Source of the DNA: CBDBBY01 sp965203215
GTDB lineage: Bacteria; Pseudomonadota; Alphaproteobacteria; Rhodobacterales; Rhodobacteraceae
NCBI GenBank assembly: GCA_965203215.1
Contig: CBDBBY010000001.1
Coordinates: 2,976,001-3,040,000, forward strand
Length of the DNA: 64,000 nt
Direction of reading: 5' to 3'
The number at the start of each line of letters is the position of its first letter. The stretch's first letter is position 1. The position numbers and the translations under genes are program-made. Shown piece by piece: positions 1 through 9,996 of this stretch. The notes under the pieces were generated by a model. It did no database searches, was not told where the DNA came from, and was given only the letters and a program-made list of their open reading frames with translations.

Positions 1-593
1 ATGAGGTCAATTACCTCTTGAGCGAAGCTCCCTGGTACGAGGTTTATGACATCGTTGAAGTGCTCTATGAAGAAATTGACAAGAACTATGAGTGGCTTGC
101 TACCGGGGCTGCAGAAAAGTTCGAGTACCGCCTGAATAAGTTCTTCGTTGAAAACGGGATCGGCTGGAAACTCCGCGATGGCAAGATCACATATCGGGGC
201 TCGGAAGCATTTGATAGAATTACCCGCGAAGTCCCAAATCGCCTAGATGAATCGGGTTTCCAAATTGCAGCGAAGGAAATGCGCGAGGCATTGAAAGATA
301 TTTCGCGCCGCCCTGATCCAGATATCACCGGAGCCATTCAGCACGCCATGGCGGCACTAGAAGCAACCGCCCGCGAGGTGACCGGTCAACCCAAACCGAC
401 ATTGGGCAAGCTCGTGCCTGCACTCGGGCTGCCTGCACCACTCGATCAAGCCGTAAGCAGGCTCTGGGGCTTTGCATCTGAACACGGCCGTCACATTCGC
501 GAGCAGCAGCAGACCCCAAATACCGCTGAAGCTGAGCTGATAGTATCCGTTGCTGGCGCTCTTTGCGCGTTTATTGCTCAACGTCGCCCCTGA
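1..593 (+). CDS. AbiJ-like abortive infection protein, 3' part only
   Basis: The frame is open to the left edge of the window (from base 3), so the start lies outside; the TTG at base 18 is only an internal codon. The visible 196 or so residues open with an EAPWYEVYDIVE stretch and end with a helical segment holding LDQAVSRLWGFASEHGRHIRE, a pattern I associate with the AbiJ/HEPN-type abortive infection family, whose members are thought to act as RNA-targeting toxins in phage defence. The family call rests on memory of the family pattern, not on a search. It fits the defence genes that follow on the right. Confidence 0.6.
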   Translation, partial: EVNYLLSEAPWYEVYDIVEVLYEEIDKNYEWLATGAAEKFEYRLNKFFVENGIGWKLRDGKITYRGSEAFDRITREVPNRLDESGFQIAAKEMREALKDISRRPDPDITGAIQHAMAALEATAREVTGQPKPTLGKLVPALGLPAPLDQAVSRLWGFASEHGRHIREQQQTPNTAEAELIVSVAGALCAFIAQRRP

Positions 594-707
594 ACACTGT
601 ATTGGTCCAGAGAGGTTTTCACTTAAGTTGAACCAAGGCGTATCCTGGGTTTACGAAGTAGTGTGCGCATTTGCCCGGCCTGCATTTTCAGAGTTTGTCT
701 TTTGTCT

Positions 708-1048
708 GGGTGTGGATCTGACATGTCACGCGCTCGTCCGTTGCAATTTAGCAGTTTTGCATCTTCTTGGATTCTGCTCGCGTGCGCTTGGCGGGGTTTC
801 GGTGACAACCCGGCTGGCTTTGGCTGGATTTTGTCAGCGGGACAAGCATTCCGCCTCCGAATCGCCAAGATCGTCCAAGTCCAAAACGACGAGATTCCTC
901 CCGCTGCAGAGCGCTTTGAAAATTGCGAGCGCCAGACCGGGAGGCTTGCAAGGAACAGGGCGGCGCGTGCTGCAAGAGGTTTTGGAAGACCGGGATGCGC
1001 GATCGCACGGAACTTCCGACTAGCATGTGACATGTCAGACCCACACCC
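708..1048. mobile_element. MITE-like element with 22-bp terminal inverted repeats
   Basis: Bases 708-729 and 1027-1048 are inverted copies of each other with one mismatch in 22; each contains a TGACATGTCA-type core. They enclose about 297 bases in which overlapping frames are open on both strands but none resembles a protein. This suggests a small non-autonomous element or a large hairpin. The surrounding stretch 594-1368 holds no gene I can support. A fragment inside it (about 833-862) resembles bases 5879-5910. Confidence 0.5.
833..862 (+). repeat. Short dispersed repeat, copy A
   Basis: A stretch with TTTTGTC, then GGACAAGC, then CCGC and TCCGA in the same order and spacing as bases 5879-5910. 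TTGTC and GACAA form a small palindrome. The two copies bracket the two-ATPase operon between them. Confidence 0.35.
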
Positions 1049-1368
1049 GTTTGTCTGGTGCTCGCGGGCAGTGCTTTCGCAGAATATTCTTGAGCTTGGC
1101 GAACGCTTGCTTTTTTGGATCGCGGCAAAGCAGAGCAGAAGAAACATTAGACAGGGGCCTGCTCGTTCACCCACCGTGCGCACTGTTTGATTTTCTGACT
1201 GCAGAGTTTTCCCATGATGGCGGCGTCGCAGCGGTGGAGATGTCTGAGATAAGACGCAGGCAATTCAAATGCTTGTATCGGCATTTTCTACTACGGATTG
1301 AAGCCACCAGTTGGATTGAAGAAAATTAAATTCGAAGGCGTCGGGCCATCCATTCTAGACAGCAAAAA

Positions 1369-4300
1369 TCAATGAACTTGTTCAAACTTCGACCCTGTTG
1401 CGCTAGACACGCTTCTTTCAAAATCACGGTATTGAGCTTCTTTAAATTCGATCATCTTTTGAATTCTCTCTGCGACTTCAACAATCTCAGCGGGTTCGCG
1501 TACAGCTTCGCCAGCTCGCTGCTTAAGCGCAACGACTAATGGCACGATTCGACTCAATCGGCTCTGATCATCTGCGAAAGCAGTTAAAAACACCTTTTCT
1601 GGCACGTTTCCTGCTACCGCGTCAATTGTGAGAAACAAAAGCTCTTTAACGCTCATTTTATCATTAAAATCATATTCAGAGAAAACAGCGTGGGCCTCCG
1701 CCATCGCTGAAGACAAGTCGCCTAAATTTGCGTAGGATTTGATGCGAATCCACTTATTGAATCGCCGCCAATAATCAAGATGATCCGCTTCAAATCTGTC
1801 TAATATAACTTCCAAATCTCTGCATTCACGCAATGCAGCCTCCGCCCTACCAGAATTGACCAATGTCCGAGCCAGATCCCACATCGCACCAGCGACATTG
1901 ATTTGGACGTCTGGATCAACATCGCGTTCAAATCGTCGCTTGATGTCACTGCATGTCGCACTCGCTGCTTCAATTTGGTCGCTCTCCATCTCCGCGCGTG
2001 CTTTGCTTCTCAGCGCAGAACTAACGGAACCTTCAAGGGAGTCGACATCGTACTTTAGGCTCAGGGAAATGTCGCCCTCCAACATAATATCGGCTACTGG
2101 AATCTGGATGTGTGATTCCAGTTTGTTTCGGTAGCGGGTGTCCATTGCGTCGGCGTTTGCAATCGCGTCTTTGAACCGCTGCATGCGTACCAATGCAGCC
2201 ACCTTTTTGGCGAGAGATGCTGCAACTGCCATCTGAACTGTTGCACCAAGATCCTTGCCAAAACACTCATCCACGTTATCGAAGACCATCATAGCCTCTT
2301 CGAATCGACCCATTTTTTCCAATGCGCACGCCTTGATGTCCAGCGCATGGACTGCGTGCGATCTCAACAAATCTTCGGGATCGTTTCCATAGTTTGCGAC
2401 TGCCTTGTCACATGTTTCAATTAATTCGGTGCTTCTCCCCATTTCGGAAAATGCCAAGGCCTTGCATCTAAAGGCTCGTGCGACCGCAAGCTCCGTCTCC
2501 GATCTCGGGTTTTTGTCAAAGCGAGTGATAACTCTGTCGCTCGACTCAATGGAATCTTCGTACAATTTCATCCGCAATTGTGCAATTGCATAATTGGTGA
2601 TGCAGTGCGCAATGACAGGCAGGTTTATGGAATCATCTCTTTCGGTAAGCCAAAGAACGGCATTATCCATTAGACAAGATCCTAATCTTAACCTATTTTG
2701 GCAAAATAGCTCGTTTGCTTCATCAATCACCTCCATAATTGTGAGCCGAAATGATTGGGAAGTCACCTTGTAAATCTGGCTTATTGGACCCCAAGGTGAC
2801 TCCTCTAACATCTCTGAATTGCCATCTAGAAAATCTGCTAAGTATCTTACAGTTCGAGCTAAAATGACTAATTCCGCGACCGCGGCTTGAGGGCTGTGGG
2901 AATATCTTTGGATCATATTTGAACTTGTGCTTCTTGCTTCAGAAAATTGCGCTAGCCGGAGATGAGCTTGTGCTTTATTAACGAACACAACTGCTGCAAA
3001 TTCCGTGTCGCTCGGATTGCTACTCTGCTTCCATTTTTTGAGTGCTTCGCCCGCCAAATCGACGACCTGTTTAAATTCACGATTCTCCAAACATTCGGAA
3101 ATCCGCTCGAGAAATATTCCTCTTTCATTTCGTGCGTCGGACGAACTTGAAGAACCTTCTTTGATACTTGATCCATCCGGTAGCAAGCTTGCAAGGCTTG
3201 GTTCATCGTCGATTGCGAGCTTGAGACCTTGAAGCAATGCTTGGTTTTTCAGTGATTTCGAACCCGCCGCTTCGAGAATCTCCTGCTGTTCCCTTTCACT
3301 GAAAACTAGACGCATAAACCGAATTAGGTCGCGAACGATTTGCGCCGAGCCCCTTTCGCGGCGAAGCTTGTAGTATATGCAGTATAGACCCTCTACAGCT
3401 GAGTAAATTCGCTTCTTTCCTGTTCCGCCAAACTCTATTGCACCGCGATTTAGTAGCCGCCCAAGCATGGTGGATACAGTTCGGATTCCGAGGGAAGCGC
3501 GCGCGGCGATCTCGCTGGTAGTGCTGGGTCGCCAGAGATCGACTAGGGCAAGATAGACGCGTCGCTCGACGTTTGGCATTCCCTCCAAATGACCGCGGAA
3601 ATATTCAGTGTGTTCGTCAATCAACGCCACAAGCTCTTCCAGAAGATGATCCAAGGATAAGTGGCTGGCAAAGCTGGCGATTATGGCGATCAACCGGGGA
3701 CTGCCCCCAGTGAGGATGCGAACTGGCTCGATCTCGGACTCGAGCCTTTCTCCGCCGCCTAGCGCTTTCCACAGTTCATGGCACGACTTCGTATCCAGTG
3801 GCTCTAGATGCATAGGTCGAAAGAGTTCAAAGAATGCATGATCCATATCGTCGAGCGCTCGGAAACGGCTCGTCGCGGATGCAACAAGAGTTAGTCTGGA
3901 CTCGGTCTGCAAAGCGTGCCTCAAGCCCCACCCGAAGATTTCATCGACATTTTCGACAAGGGCTTGCAAGTTCTCCACCATGAGGACCAAGTGCAGATCA
4001 AGCCGCTCGGCAGATCGCATGAAAGCCGCGCGTGCACGCTCGGCGATTTCACGTTCTTGCCATCGTGACTTGAGATCCGAGTGGCTTGCCTTAAGCTCCG
4101 ATGACGTGTCCGGATGTGTTTCTTCAAGTTCGTGCGCCAAGTGGATGAGTGCTTCGAGCCAGAAATCGGCAAGCGTGGAAATCTCGTAATTCTCTTCCAT
4201 GAGACGAACTGAAATAACGCGCCCGGAAATGCTGCTATCGGTCCGGCACTCGGCGGCAAGTCGCGCCAGCAACATTGTCTTTCCCCTTCCTCTGGGTGCA

Positions 4301-4467
4301 ACTATCAGCACGTGCTGGCAGGTGGATGAGCAGATGTTTTCCTTTACGATTTCCAAAAGTATCTTGAATTCAACTTTGCGGACGGCAAATTGCGCAATCA
4401 CCTCGTCATCGGTCTGGAAAAGCCCGGGATTGAACTTTCGAACAGCGGGAAGTTGCTTGGCCGTCAT
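1369..4467 (-). CDS. P-loop ATPase with winged helix and TPR-like C-terminal region
   Basis: 1032 residues. The N-terminal third is a STAND/AAA-like ATPase: Walker A APRGRGKT near residue 60, a Walker B-like hydrophobic strand (LHLVLMVEN) near 160 and a VASATSR sensor-like stretch. A winged-helix segment (TSEIAARASLGIRTVSTMLGRL) follows near residue 310-360. The remaining 600 residues are helical, with repeated pairs of helices of TPR character. STAND proteins typically sense a ligand through the repeat region and oligomerise through the ATPase. The start lies 23 bases after the stop of the upstream ATPase gene (4491-5735), so the two are an operon. I infer a defence role from this layout and the surrounding genes; no known named system was recognised. 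Confidence 0.75.
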   Translation of the reverse strand: MTAKQLPAVRKFNPGLFQTDDEVIAQFAVRKVEFKILLEIVKENICSSTCQHVLIVAPRGRGKTMLLARLAAECRTDSSISGRVISVRLMEENYEISTLADFWLEALIHLAHELEETHPDTSSELKASHSDLKSRWQEREIAERARAAFMRSAERLDLHLVLMVENLQALVENVDEIFGWGLRHALQTESRLTLVASATSRFRALDDMDHAFFELFRPMHLEPLDTKSCHELWKALGGGERLESEIEPVRILTGGSPRLIAIIASFASHLSLDHLLEELVALIDEHTEYFRGHLEGMPNVERRVYLALVDLWRPSTTSEIAARASLGIRTVSTMLGRLLNRGAIEFGGTGKKRIYSAVEGLYCIYYKLRRERGSAQIVRDLIRFMRLVFSEREQQEILEAAGSKSLKNQALLQGLKLAIDDEPSLASLLPDGSSIKEGSSSSSDARNERGIFLERISECLENREFKQVVDLAGEALKKWKQSSNPSDTEFAAVVFVNKAQAHLRLAQFSEARSTSSNMIQRYSHSPQAAVAELVILARTVRYLADFLDGNSEMLEESPWGPISQIYKVTSQSFRLTIMEVIDEANELFCQNRLRLGSCLMDNAVLWLTERDDSINLPVIAHCITNYAIAQLRMKLYEDSIESSDRVITRFDKNPRSETELAVARAFRCKALAFSEMGRSTELIETCDKAVANYGNDPEDLLRSHAVHALDIKACALEKMGRFEEAMMVFDNVDECFGKDLGATVQMAVAASLAKKVAALVRMQRFKDAIANADAMDTRYRNKLESHIQIPVADIMLEGDISLSLKYDVDSLEGSVSSALRSKARAEMESDQIEAASATCSDIKRRFERDVDPDVQINVAGAMWDLARTLVNSGRAEAALRECRDLEVILDRFEADHLDYWRRFNKWIRIKSYANLGDLSSAMAEAHAVFSEYDFNDKMSVKELLFLTIDAVAGNVPEKVFLTAFADDQSRLSRIVPLVVALKQRAGEAVREPAEIVEVAERIQKMIEFKEAQYRDFERSVSSATGSKFEQVH

Positions 4468-4490
4468 TGGAAATTGCTCCGTCTAGAAGT

Positions 4491-5735
4491 CTAGCCATCA
4501 ACTATGGGGCGGTGGATTCCTTCGAATCGTGACTTCATCCAGTCGCGCAGCAATTTGAACTCGAAACGGTGGCCATCCGAGTGTCGGATCAAGTACCCGT
4601 CATGCTCCAACACGCCTAACGCCTGTTTGACTCGATCAGACGAGTCTCCAAATCTCTCGAATTGAAAACGTTCAAGGGCTCTACGCGCGTTAACGGTAAA
4701 CACTCCCTGCGTGGCGGTCTCTGCGAGTATCGCCATAGCGACAGAAAGCGCATCTTTGTCGAGGGCTGCGTCGAGTCTTGTCAGGTAATGAATAAGATCG
4801 CCATGACCCCACGGCCCAAGAAGCCAGGAATTATATGCCTCATCGACGTCCGCTTTGGTGACGACGGCTCCCTCACGGCTTTCGGAGATATGCCTGATCT
4901 CAGCGAACATCCGCTGCACGTAGTGCGGCACGCCTAAGCCGAGTGAATCGTGGACTGCCCCCGGAACGTCGTCCTCGGCACCAATGCCGTATTGAGCGGC
5001 CAGACGACTGAAGCATTGAATGCTTGTGTCTCGGTTCCATGGTCCAAGGTGAAACGGTACGAAATAATTTATTCGGTCAGGCAAACCTAAACGCTCGACA
5101 AGTGGCAGCAATCCTATGCTGCCGGTCAAAAATGCGACGGGGGAGTCTTTCCTGATTGTTTGGAACGCATGGCGCATCCAACTCAGGAATTCGTCGACTT
5201 TTTTCGTGTCCCCATCATTCCGTAAAAGGCGGGAAAGGAAGATGGGCAGTTCGTCGATGACCAACAGGACCGGTCGCTCATGATGGGAGCAGGCGATCAA
5301 CAGATCGAGTCCCACTTGGCGCCAGTTCCCCGGGTCGAGTTCAGCGCGTATCTTGATGCGAAAGTCCCCTGCTCCAAGCTCGCTGACATTGCGCTGAAAT
5401 CCCTGCTTCATACCCTTGATGAAGCGCGAAACAATGGGGCGTACGGAACTAGTGCCGCGCGCCAGTTCTGATATTGCGTCTTCAGGCGATGAGGCATTTT
5501 CGACATCGGCGAATACAGCGGTCCAGCCTTTTTCTTCCAGCCTCCTGCCCAGTTCACGGGCAATGCTCGTCTTGCCCATGCGCCTTTGCCCTGACAACAG
5601 GATATGGTTGCGGTCGAGAACAAGATTTGAAAGATTCTTGATTTCGGACTCGCGCCCGTGGAAGTCGCCACCAACGACGGGGATTCCGACTCTTGACTGC
5701 ACTTCAGGCTCCATCTCAGCAATTCCGGCAGACAA
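4491..5735 (-). CDS. AAA/STAND-type ATPase (archaeal-ATPase-like fold)
   Basis: 414 residues, first gene of a two-gene operon. An FHGRESEIKNL segment near residue 25 precedes Walker A GQRRMGKTS near 50, and Walker B VLLVIDELPIFL lies near 155-165; this order is that of archaeal-type ATPases and the NTPase module of STAND proteins. A GPWNRDTS segment and a C-terminal winged-helix-like region with DGYLIRHSDGHRFEFKL at the end also fit that group. It has no recognisable effector domain, so it may serve as regulator or partner of the larger ATPase just downstream. Confidence 0.75.
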   Translation of the reverse strand: MSAGIAEMEPEVQSRVGIPVVGGDFHGRESEIKNLSNLVLDRNHILLSGQRRMGKTSIARELGRRLEEKGWTAVFADVENASSPEDAISELARGTSSVRPIVSRFIKGMKQGFQRNVSELGAGDFRIKIRAELDPGNWRQVGLDLLIACSHHERPVLLVIDELPIFLSRLLRNDGDTKKVDEFLSWMRHAFQTIRKDSPVAFLTGSIGLLPLVERLGLPDRINYFVPFHLGPWNRDTSIQCFSRLAAQYGIGAEDDVPGAVHDSLGLGVPHYVQRMFAEIRHISESREGAVVTKADVDEAYNSWLLGPWGHGDLIHYLTRLDAALDKDALSVAMAILAETATQGVFTVNARRALERFQFERFGDSSDRVKQALGVLEHDGYLIRHSDGHRFEFKLLRDWMKSRFEGIHRPIVDG

Positions 5736-5878
5736 TATTTCATAACTGACTTGTTGTCAACAAAAATGTTGTCATCGAATCAGTTGTAGATTGGAGTTCC
5801 GACTTGCGATCAGGCGAGGCTCGGCATGCTCACGAGCGTTTCACAGAGTTGCGCCGACTATCCAGTGGGTTCCGGTCG

Positions 5879-5910
5879 GGTTTTGTCGGTCGGACAAGCG
5901 TACCGCATCC
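5879..5910 (+). repeat. Short dispersed repeat, copy B
   Basis: Matches bases 833-862 in the blocks TTTTGTC, GGACAAGC, CCGC and TCCGA. It sits in the region upstream of the divergent ATPase operon start. Confidence 0.35.
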
Positions 5911-5964
5911 GATAAATGTGGGCGTCGCAATGATTGGAAAGCGCGCCTATCCGCAAGAGGCGAC

Positions 5965-6240
5965 ATGACGGATCAGCACAAACCTACAAATCATGAGTAC
6001 CTGACGTCAGAATTGCACGATCAATCTGTCTCATCGAACATTCTTTTGGCCCTATCTCCTGAGACCATGCGGACGGTTGCGGAAGCGATGCCAAGAGGCA
6101 AAGATTCAGAACAACGCGGATCCTTTTTTACTGAGTGCCTGGATTTATCTGTCTTTGCGGCTGCGCTTCGACGTCGGGCAGTAGGTGCTGCTTCCCATGT
6201 GTTGACGCTTGCCCACATCCTTCAAATGCAATCAAATTGA
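5965..6240 (+). CDS. Small hypothetical protein
   Basis: 91 residues from an ATG preceded by AGAGG four bases away. Composition is polar with a short hydrophobic C-terminus; no domain recognised. It could be real because the ribosome binding site fits and it faces away from the ATPase operon. From its end to 6575 I see no gene (336 bases). Confidence 0.35.
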   Translation: MTDQHKPTNHEYLTSELHDQSVSSNILLALSPETMRTVAEAMPRGKDSEQRGSFFTECLDLSVFAAALRRRAVGAASHVLTLAHILQMQSN

Positions 6241-6575
6241 GCACGTCGCTGACACTATGCCGCGGCACGCACAAACCGGTTGCCGACGCATCAGCTCGAA
6301 TTTCATTCAACCTGCCGATGACTTGCTCTACATTGAAACGACACTTCATAATTGATTGCTCTCTCATGCGATCAAGCAAATCAGCCCGAAATCATGGACC
6401 ATTCAGCAGAACATCTCAGAGGCCCAGAATGCTACGCTCAAGGCAAACATGTTTCGCTCCGACCGAGGGATTTAAAGAATGACCTGACATCTGATGTTGC
6501 TGAGCCTTGCAAAAATGAGTATCGTTAGGCAGCACTTCATGTCCTAAGAAATAAATGTCGGAGGTATAATGTCGC

Positions 6576-8855
6576 ATGATTATTCAACGAGTGGCTGAGC
6601 TGAAAAATGCTGGAGTGTGGAAAGACTTTTCCGCTCCGAGGGATTTATGCTTACGTCCTCGCACTTTGATCTACGGATTCAACGGTTCCGGGAAGACGAT
6701 TCTTTCTAGGGTTTTATCATCCATCCAGCGTGGGCATCGTGAAGAACGCCTCCCTGATGGAGCGACCTTCAAAATTGAGGTTTCCGATGGCACGAACGTA
6801 ACACAAGACTTAGCTTCCAATCCTTTTGGAAGAAATCTGCTTGTCTTCAACACAGATTTTACTTCCCGGAATTTCAAGTGGGACGCCAGTAGTGCGGAGG
6901 GCATTGCCTATCTAAGTGAAAAGAAAGTCGACGCTCGAAAAGAGTTTGATGAAATAACTCCAAATTTACAGAATGCAAGGCAGAACAGTGAGGAAAAGAA
7001 AAACGCTAAGGAAAAATCCGAGAATGAACTTAAAAAATTCAAAACCCGAGTTGGTAAGAACATCCGCGAGGCGGTGCCATCAAAAATTTACTCCCAATCC
7101 TACAATGCACTAAAAATCGAGAAACACTATTCCAAATCTATATTTAGTGCAGAGAAGAAACTCGCTGACGAGGAGCTAAAAAAGAAACAAGGTGTTCTTA
7201 GTCAACCTGAGCCGTTACCGGAACTTTCCTACTCGCCAAGTCTTCCGGCAGGCTTTGCCGAGTGGTTTGGGACCGCCCAATGGCTCCTCAAGCAGAGCAT
7301 CTCCACCATTGCGATGGAAGAGTTTGAAGCGCATTCGGATGCTCTTCGATGGGCTGAGATGGGGCTCCGCTACCATGAAGAGCGTAACTTGTCGGATTGC
7401 CTCCTCTGCGGAAACCCGTTTCCAGAAGAACGACGCGCCCAGCTCCGGCACTTGTTCGACAGATCTTGGGACGCAGCACTGAGCGCTCTAAAGGACTCCC
7501 TCAAACGTGGTCGGATGTATCAACAAAGCTTGAGTGAGAATTTTAATTCAATTCCCAATGAAAATGAGATCACCGCCGACGAACGCGGCGCATTCACCGA
7601 GAATCGAACAAGTATTAAAGATGCTCTCAACAAAGTCGATTTATGCGTCACAAAACTCTTGGAGGGATTGCGGACACGAGTTGCAAATCCTACCAATGTT
7701 GTTGCCGCCGCCGATGCGCTTGCAAGCTTCAATCTAGATGATTGGCTCAATAATTACGCTAAAATCGCAGAAAACATGCGTACGATCATAACGAAGCACA
7801 ATGCAGCATTCACGAACTTTTCGTCCATTCAAAGGGAGGCTTTCGAAAAAATTGAAGCTCATGTCTTAGCAACCAACCAGAACGAGTGGAATGAGCTTCG
7901 GAACGCGATTTCTGTCACCGAAGCCGAGCATGAAGTAGCGCAAAAGGAAGAAATCAGGCTTGCAAACCGCCAGCTTGAGTTAAGCAATGACTTGCAGGAT
8001 CATGGGGTAGGTGCAGACAGGATGAACAGGCTCATTTGGGATTACGTCGGCCACAAAGAGCTCCGCCTCATCGCGGAAGGTAGCGGCTATAGAGTCATCC
8101 GACCGGGTGGAGTACCAGCAACAGAATTGAGCGAGGGCGAGCGAACGGCAATCTCATTCTGCTACTTCCTCACTCAGCTAGCCGCAGAAGGGCGCAAAGT
8201 AGCTGATCTGGTATTTGTTATCGACGACCCAGTTTCAAGTCTCGACACAGCGGCCCGTACACATGCCTACAGCTTGATGACTCGCATGACGAAAAAGTGT
8301 GCTCAAGTCGTTGTGTTGACACACAACACAAGCTTCATGAACATGGTGAAGCGAGAATATCAAAACTTGCAGCGACGAGACGAGAGCAAAGAGATAACGG
8401 CTCTACTATCGCTCGACTGTCGCAAGCCCTGTGATGAGAGCTACCGTAAAACCTCGATCGTGCCGATGCATGAACTTCTCGTGAAACATGATAGCGAGTA
8501 CCACTATCTCTTCAACTTCGTTCAGAGTGCCGCGCAAAATCAGAACTCCGAATACTTGTTCTTGCTACCGAACGCGACCCGCAAGTTGCTCGAGATGTTC
8601 GCGGCTTTTTGCTCTCCTGGGCAATCCAATTTCGCTGGAGCACTCTCGGAACACCACGAAACCGTAAAGGACAAACTCGACGTTAGGGCTCTCGAACGCC
8701 TAGTACAAATCAAATCGCACGGAACAATCGATGATCTCGGAAAGCTGCCAGACCTAACTCTTCAAGATGCAGTTCGAGCGTCGCAGGCAAGCATCGACTT
8801 CATAAAAATAGTAGCTAAACCACATTACGAGAAGATGAAAAGAGCTTGTGCCTAA
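6576..8855 (+). CDS. Zinc-hook AAA ATPase of the PrrC/RloC (AAA_13) type
   Basis: 759 residues. ABC/SMC-like ATPase split by a coiled coil: Walker A YGFNGSGKT near residue 35, a lysine/glutamate-rich coiled coil at 110-180, a CLLCG zinc hook near 275, a second coiled arm, the ABC signature LSEGERT near 520, and Walker B with D-loop FVIDDPVSSLD near 550. PrrC and RloC share this layout and carry a C-terminal tRNA anticodon nuclease; here the last 120 residues show no motif I can assign with confidence as that nuclease. No type I restriction genes lie next to it. It is AT-richer than the flanking genes, suggesting transfer. Confidence 0.8.
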   Translation: MIIQRVAELKNAGVWKDFSAPRDLCLRPRTLIYGFNGSGKTILSRVLSSIQRGHREERLPDGATFKIEVSDGTNVTQDLASNPFGRNLLVFNTDFTSRNFKWDASSAEGIAYLSEKKVDARKEFDEITPNLQNARQNSEEKKNAKEKSENELKKFKTRVGKNIREAVPSKIYSQSYNALKIEKHYSKSIFSAEKKLADEELKKKQGVLSQPEPLPELSYSPSLPAGFAEWFGTAQWLLKQSISTIAMEEFEAHSDALRWAEMGLRYHEERNLSDCLLCGNPFPEERRAQLRHLFDRSWDAALSALKDSLKRGRMYQQSLSENFNSIPNENEITADERGAFTENRTSIKDALNKVDLCVTKLLEGLRTRVANPTNVVAAADALASFNLDDWLNNYAKIAENMRTIITKHNAAFTNFSSIQREAFEKIEAHVLATNQNEWNELRNAISVTEAEHEVAQKEEIRLANRQLELSNDLQDHGVGADRMNRLIWDYVGHKELRLIAEGSGYRVIRPGGVPATELSEGERTAISFCYFLTQLAAEGRKVADLVFVIDDPVSSLDTAARTHAYSLMTRMTKKCAQVVVLTHNTSFMNMVKREYQNLQRRDESKEITALLSLDCRKPCDESYRKTSIVPMHELLVKHDSEYHYLFNFVQSAAQNQNSEYLFLLPNATRKLLEMFAAFCSPGQSNFAGALSEHHETVKDKLDVRALERLVQIKSHGTIDDLGKLPDLTLQDAVRASQASIDFIKIVAKPHYEKMKRACA

Positions 8856-9239
8856 TTTCGGCGCAAAGTGCCATCACGGGGCAGGACACAATTTTGCATT
8901 CCGTCGGCAACACGATCATACCGAAATCGACACCAGATCGCGTGGCTTGTCCCGCGGGGTTCCAAGTTTTGCTCCATGCGCCAATACGTTACGGCATTGG
9001 TCAATGTTGGTTACAGGAGCAAAATCGCATGATTAAGGTACTGCAAGGCTTCTTCACCCCATTCTAGCTTTCCTCTACATAAAGATGCTGAATCATTGGC
9101 ATCGTTCAAGAGATCTGCTGCATATTTGGACCTGACTCCAGACTCCCTTCAGACTTTCCACGAGGAGGGATAGACGGCCAAGCTAAGGTTTGACCGTCCG
9201 GCGATCACCGGTCCAAACAGCACACGGCGGTACCGTCGG
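8856..9239. other. Gene-free stretch
   Basis: About 380 bases between the AAA ATPase and the convergent pilin gene. I see neither coding potential nor a clear terminator hairpin. Confidence 0.5.
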
Positions 9240-9830
9240 CTATCTGTTGAAGGTCCAAGTTAAATCGACAATGCCCCCTGTGGCATTGGTTCCGCAAAAT
9301 GTGGCGGCATCGGCGGCCGACAACCCATCGGAGTCGTCATCTGTTCCGTCGGAAATTTTGGCGATGCCCGTACCGATCACTCCGTTTCCCATATCGTCGA
9401 ACGGGGCCATTCGCGTGCACACGTCGACCGGAACTTTGCTCATCTTGATTGTGAATTGTTTCGTCGCGCCCGTGACTTCGACAGCGCCGCCAAACGAATT
9501 CACGATCTCGTCGTTTTCGCCGTCGTTGTCGGAATCCGATTGCATCGACGACGGTACGGCATTGGCTGAAATAAGGAGATCGGACACTTCCGAGGTTCCG
9601 AAGGTTGCTTGGGACTGGAACAAGGCGCGGACCTGCGACTGCAGCGAAGCCATCATGCGTACTGCGTCGTTGGTCCGCGCCGACATCGACGCCTGCTCGA
9701 AAAAAACGATTCCTCCAATTACCAAACCGAGCGCGATCACTGTGAACAGGACGGCCTCAATCAGTGTCGCGCCTCGCTCGGCGAATGCAAGCCTCTCTTC
9801 AGCAGAGGCGCGTTGGCCTTCGATGGTCAA
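9240..9830 (-). CDS. Type IVb-like prepilin (PilS-type)
   Basis: Starting at TTG 9830, chosen because AAGGAG sits seven bases upstream, the protein has 196 residues: a leader of 20 residues ending AFAERG, then ATLIEAVLFTVIALGLVIGG. Glycine at -1 and glutamate at +5 are the hallmarks recognised by prepilin peptidase, and the hydrophobic N-terminal helix is that of a pilin. The rest (SARTNDAVRMMASLQSQVRAL, two late cysteines) fits the PilS N-terminal family of conjugative/thin pili. The gene is orphaned: no pilus assembly ATPase, secretin or peptidase is visible. It follows a secreted-protein gene on the same strand, and the pair may be a two-gene unit. Confidence 0.75.
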   Translation of the reverse strand: MTIEGQRASAEERLAFAERGATLIEAVLFTVIALGLVIGGIVFFEQASMSARTNDAVRMMASLQSQVRALFQSQATFGTSEVSDLLISANAVPSSMQSDSDNDGENDEIVNSFGGAVEVTGATKQFTIKMSKVPVDVCTRMAPFDDMGNGVIGTGIAKISDGTDDDSDGLSAADAATFCGTNATGGIVDLTWTFNR

Positions 9831-9996
9831 TGGGAATCTCCTTATGTTCTTCAATGCGAGCGAGCCGAAATGCGGCTGCAGTCCTTTCCGGCGCGCTTCC
9901 ACGAACCGAATAGGGCAATACCGTGAAACTGGAGTCATCGCTCTGAAGCGCTATGCATTTATTTCTGTTGAAAACAGGATTTGAGGACGAGGGCCG

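Noticed and set aside
623..1190. Overlapping open frames of 157-186 codons on both strands
   Set aside because: They lie in the inverted-repeat element, have no ribosome binding site or family resemblance, and mirror each other.
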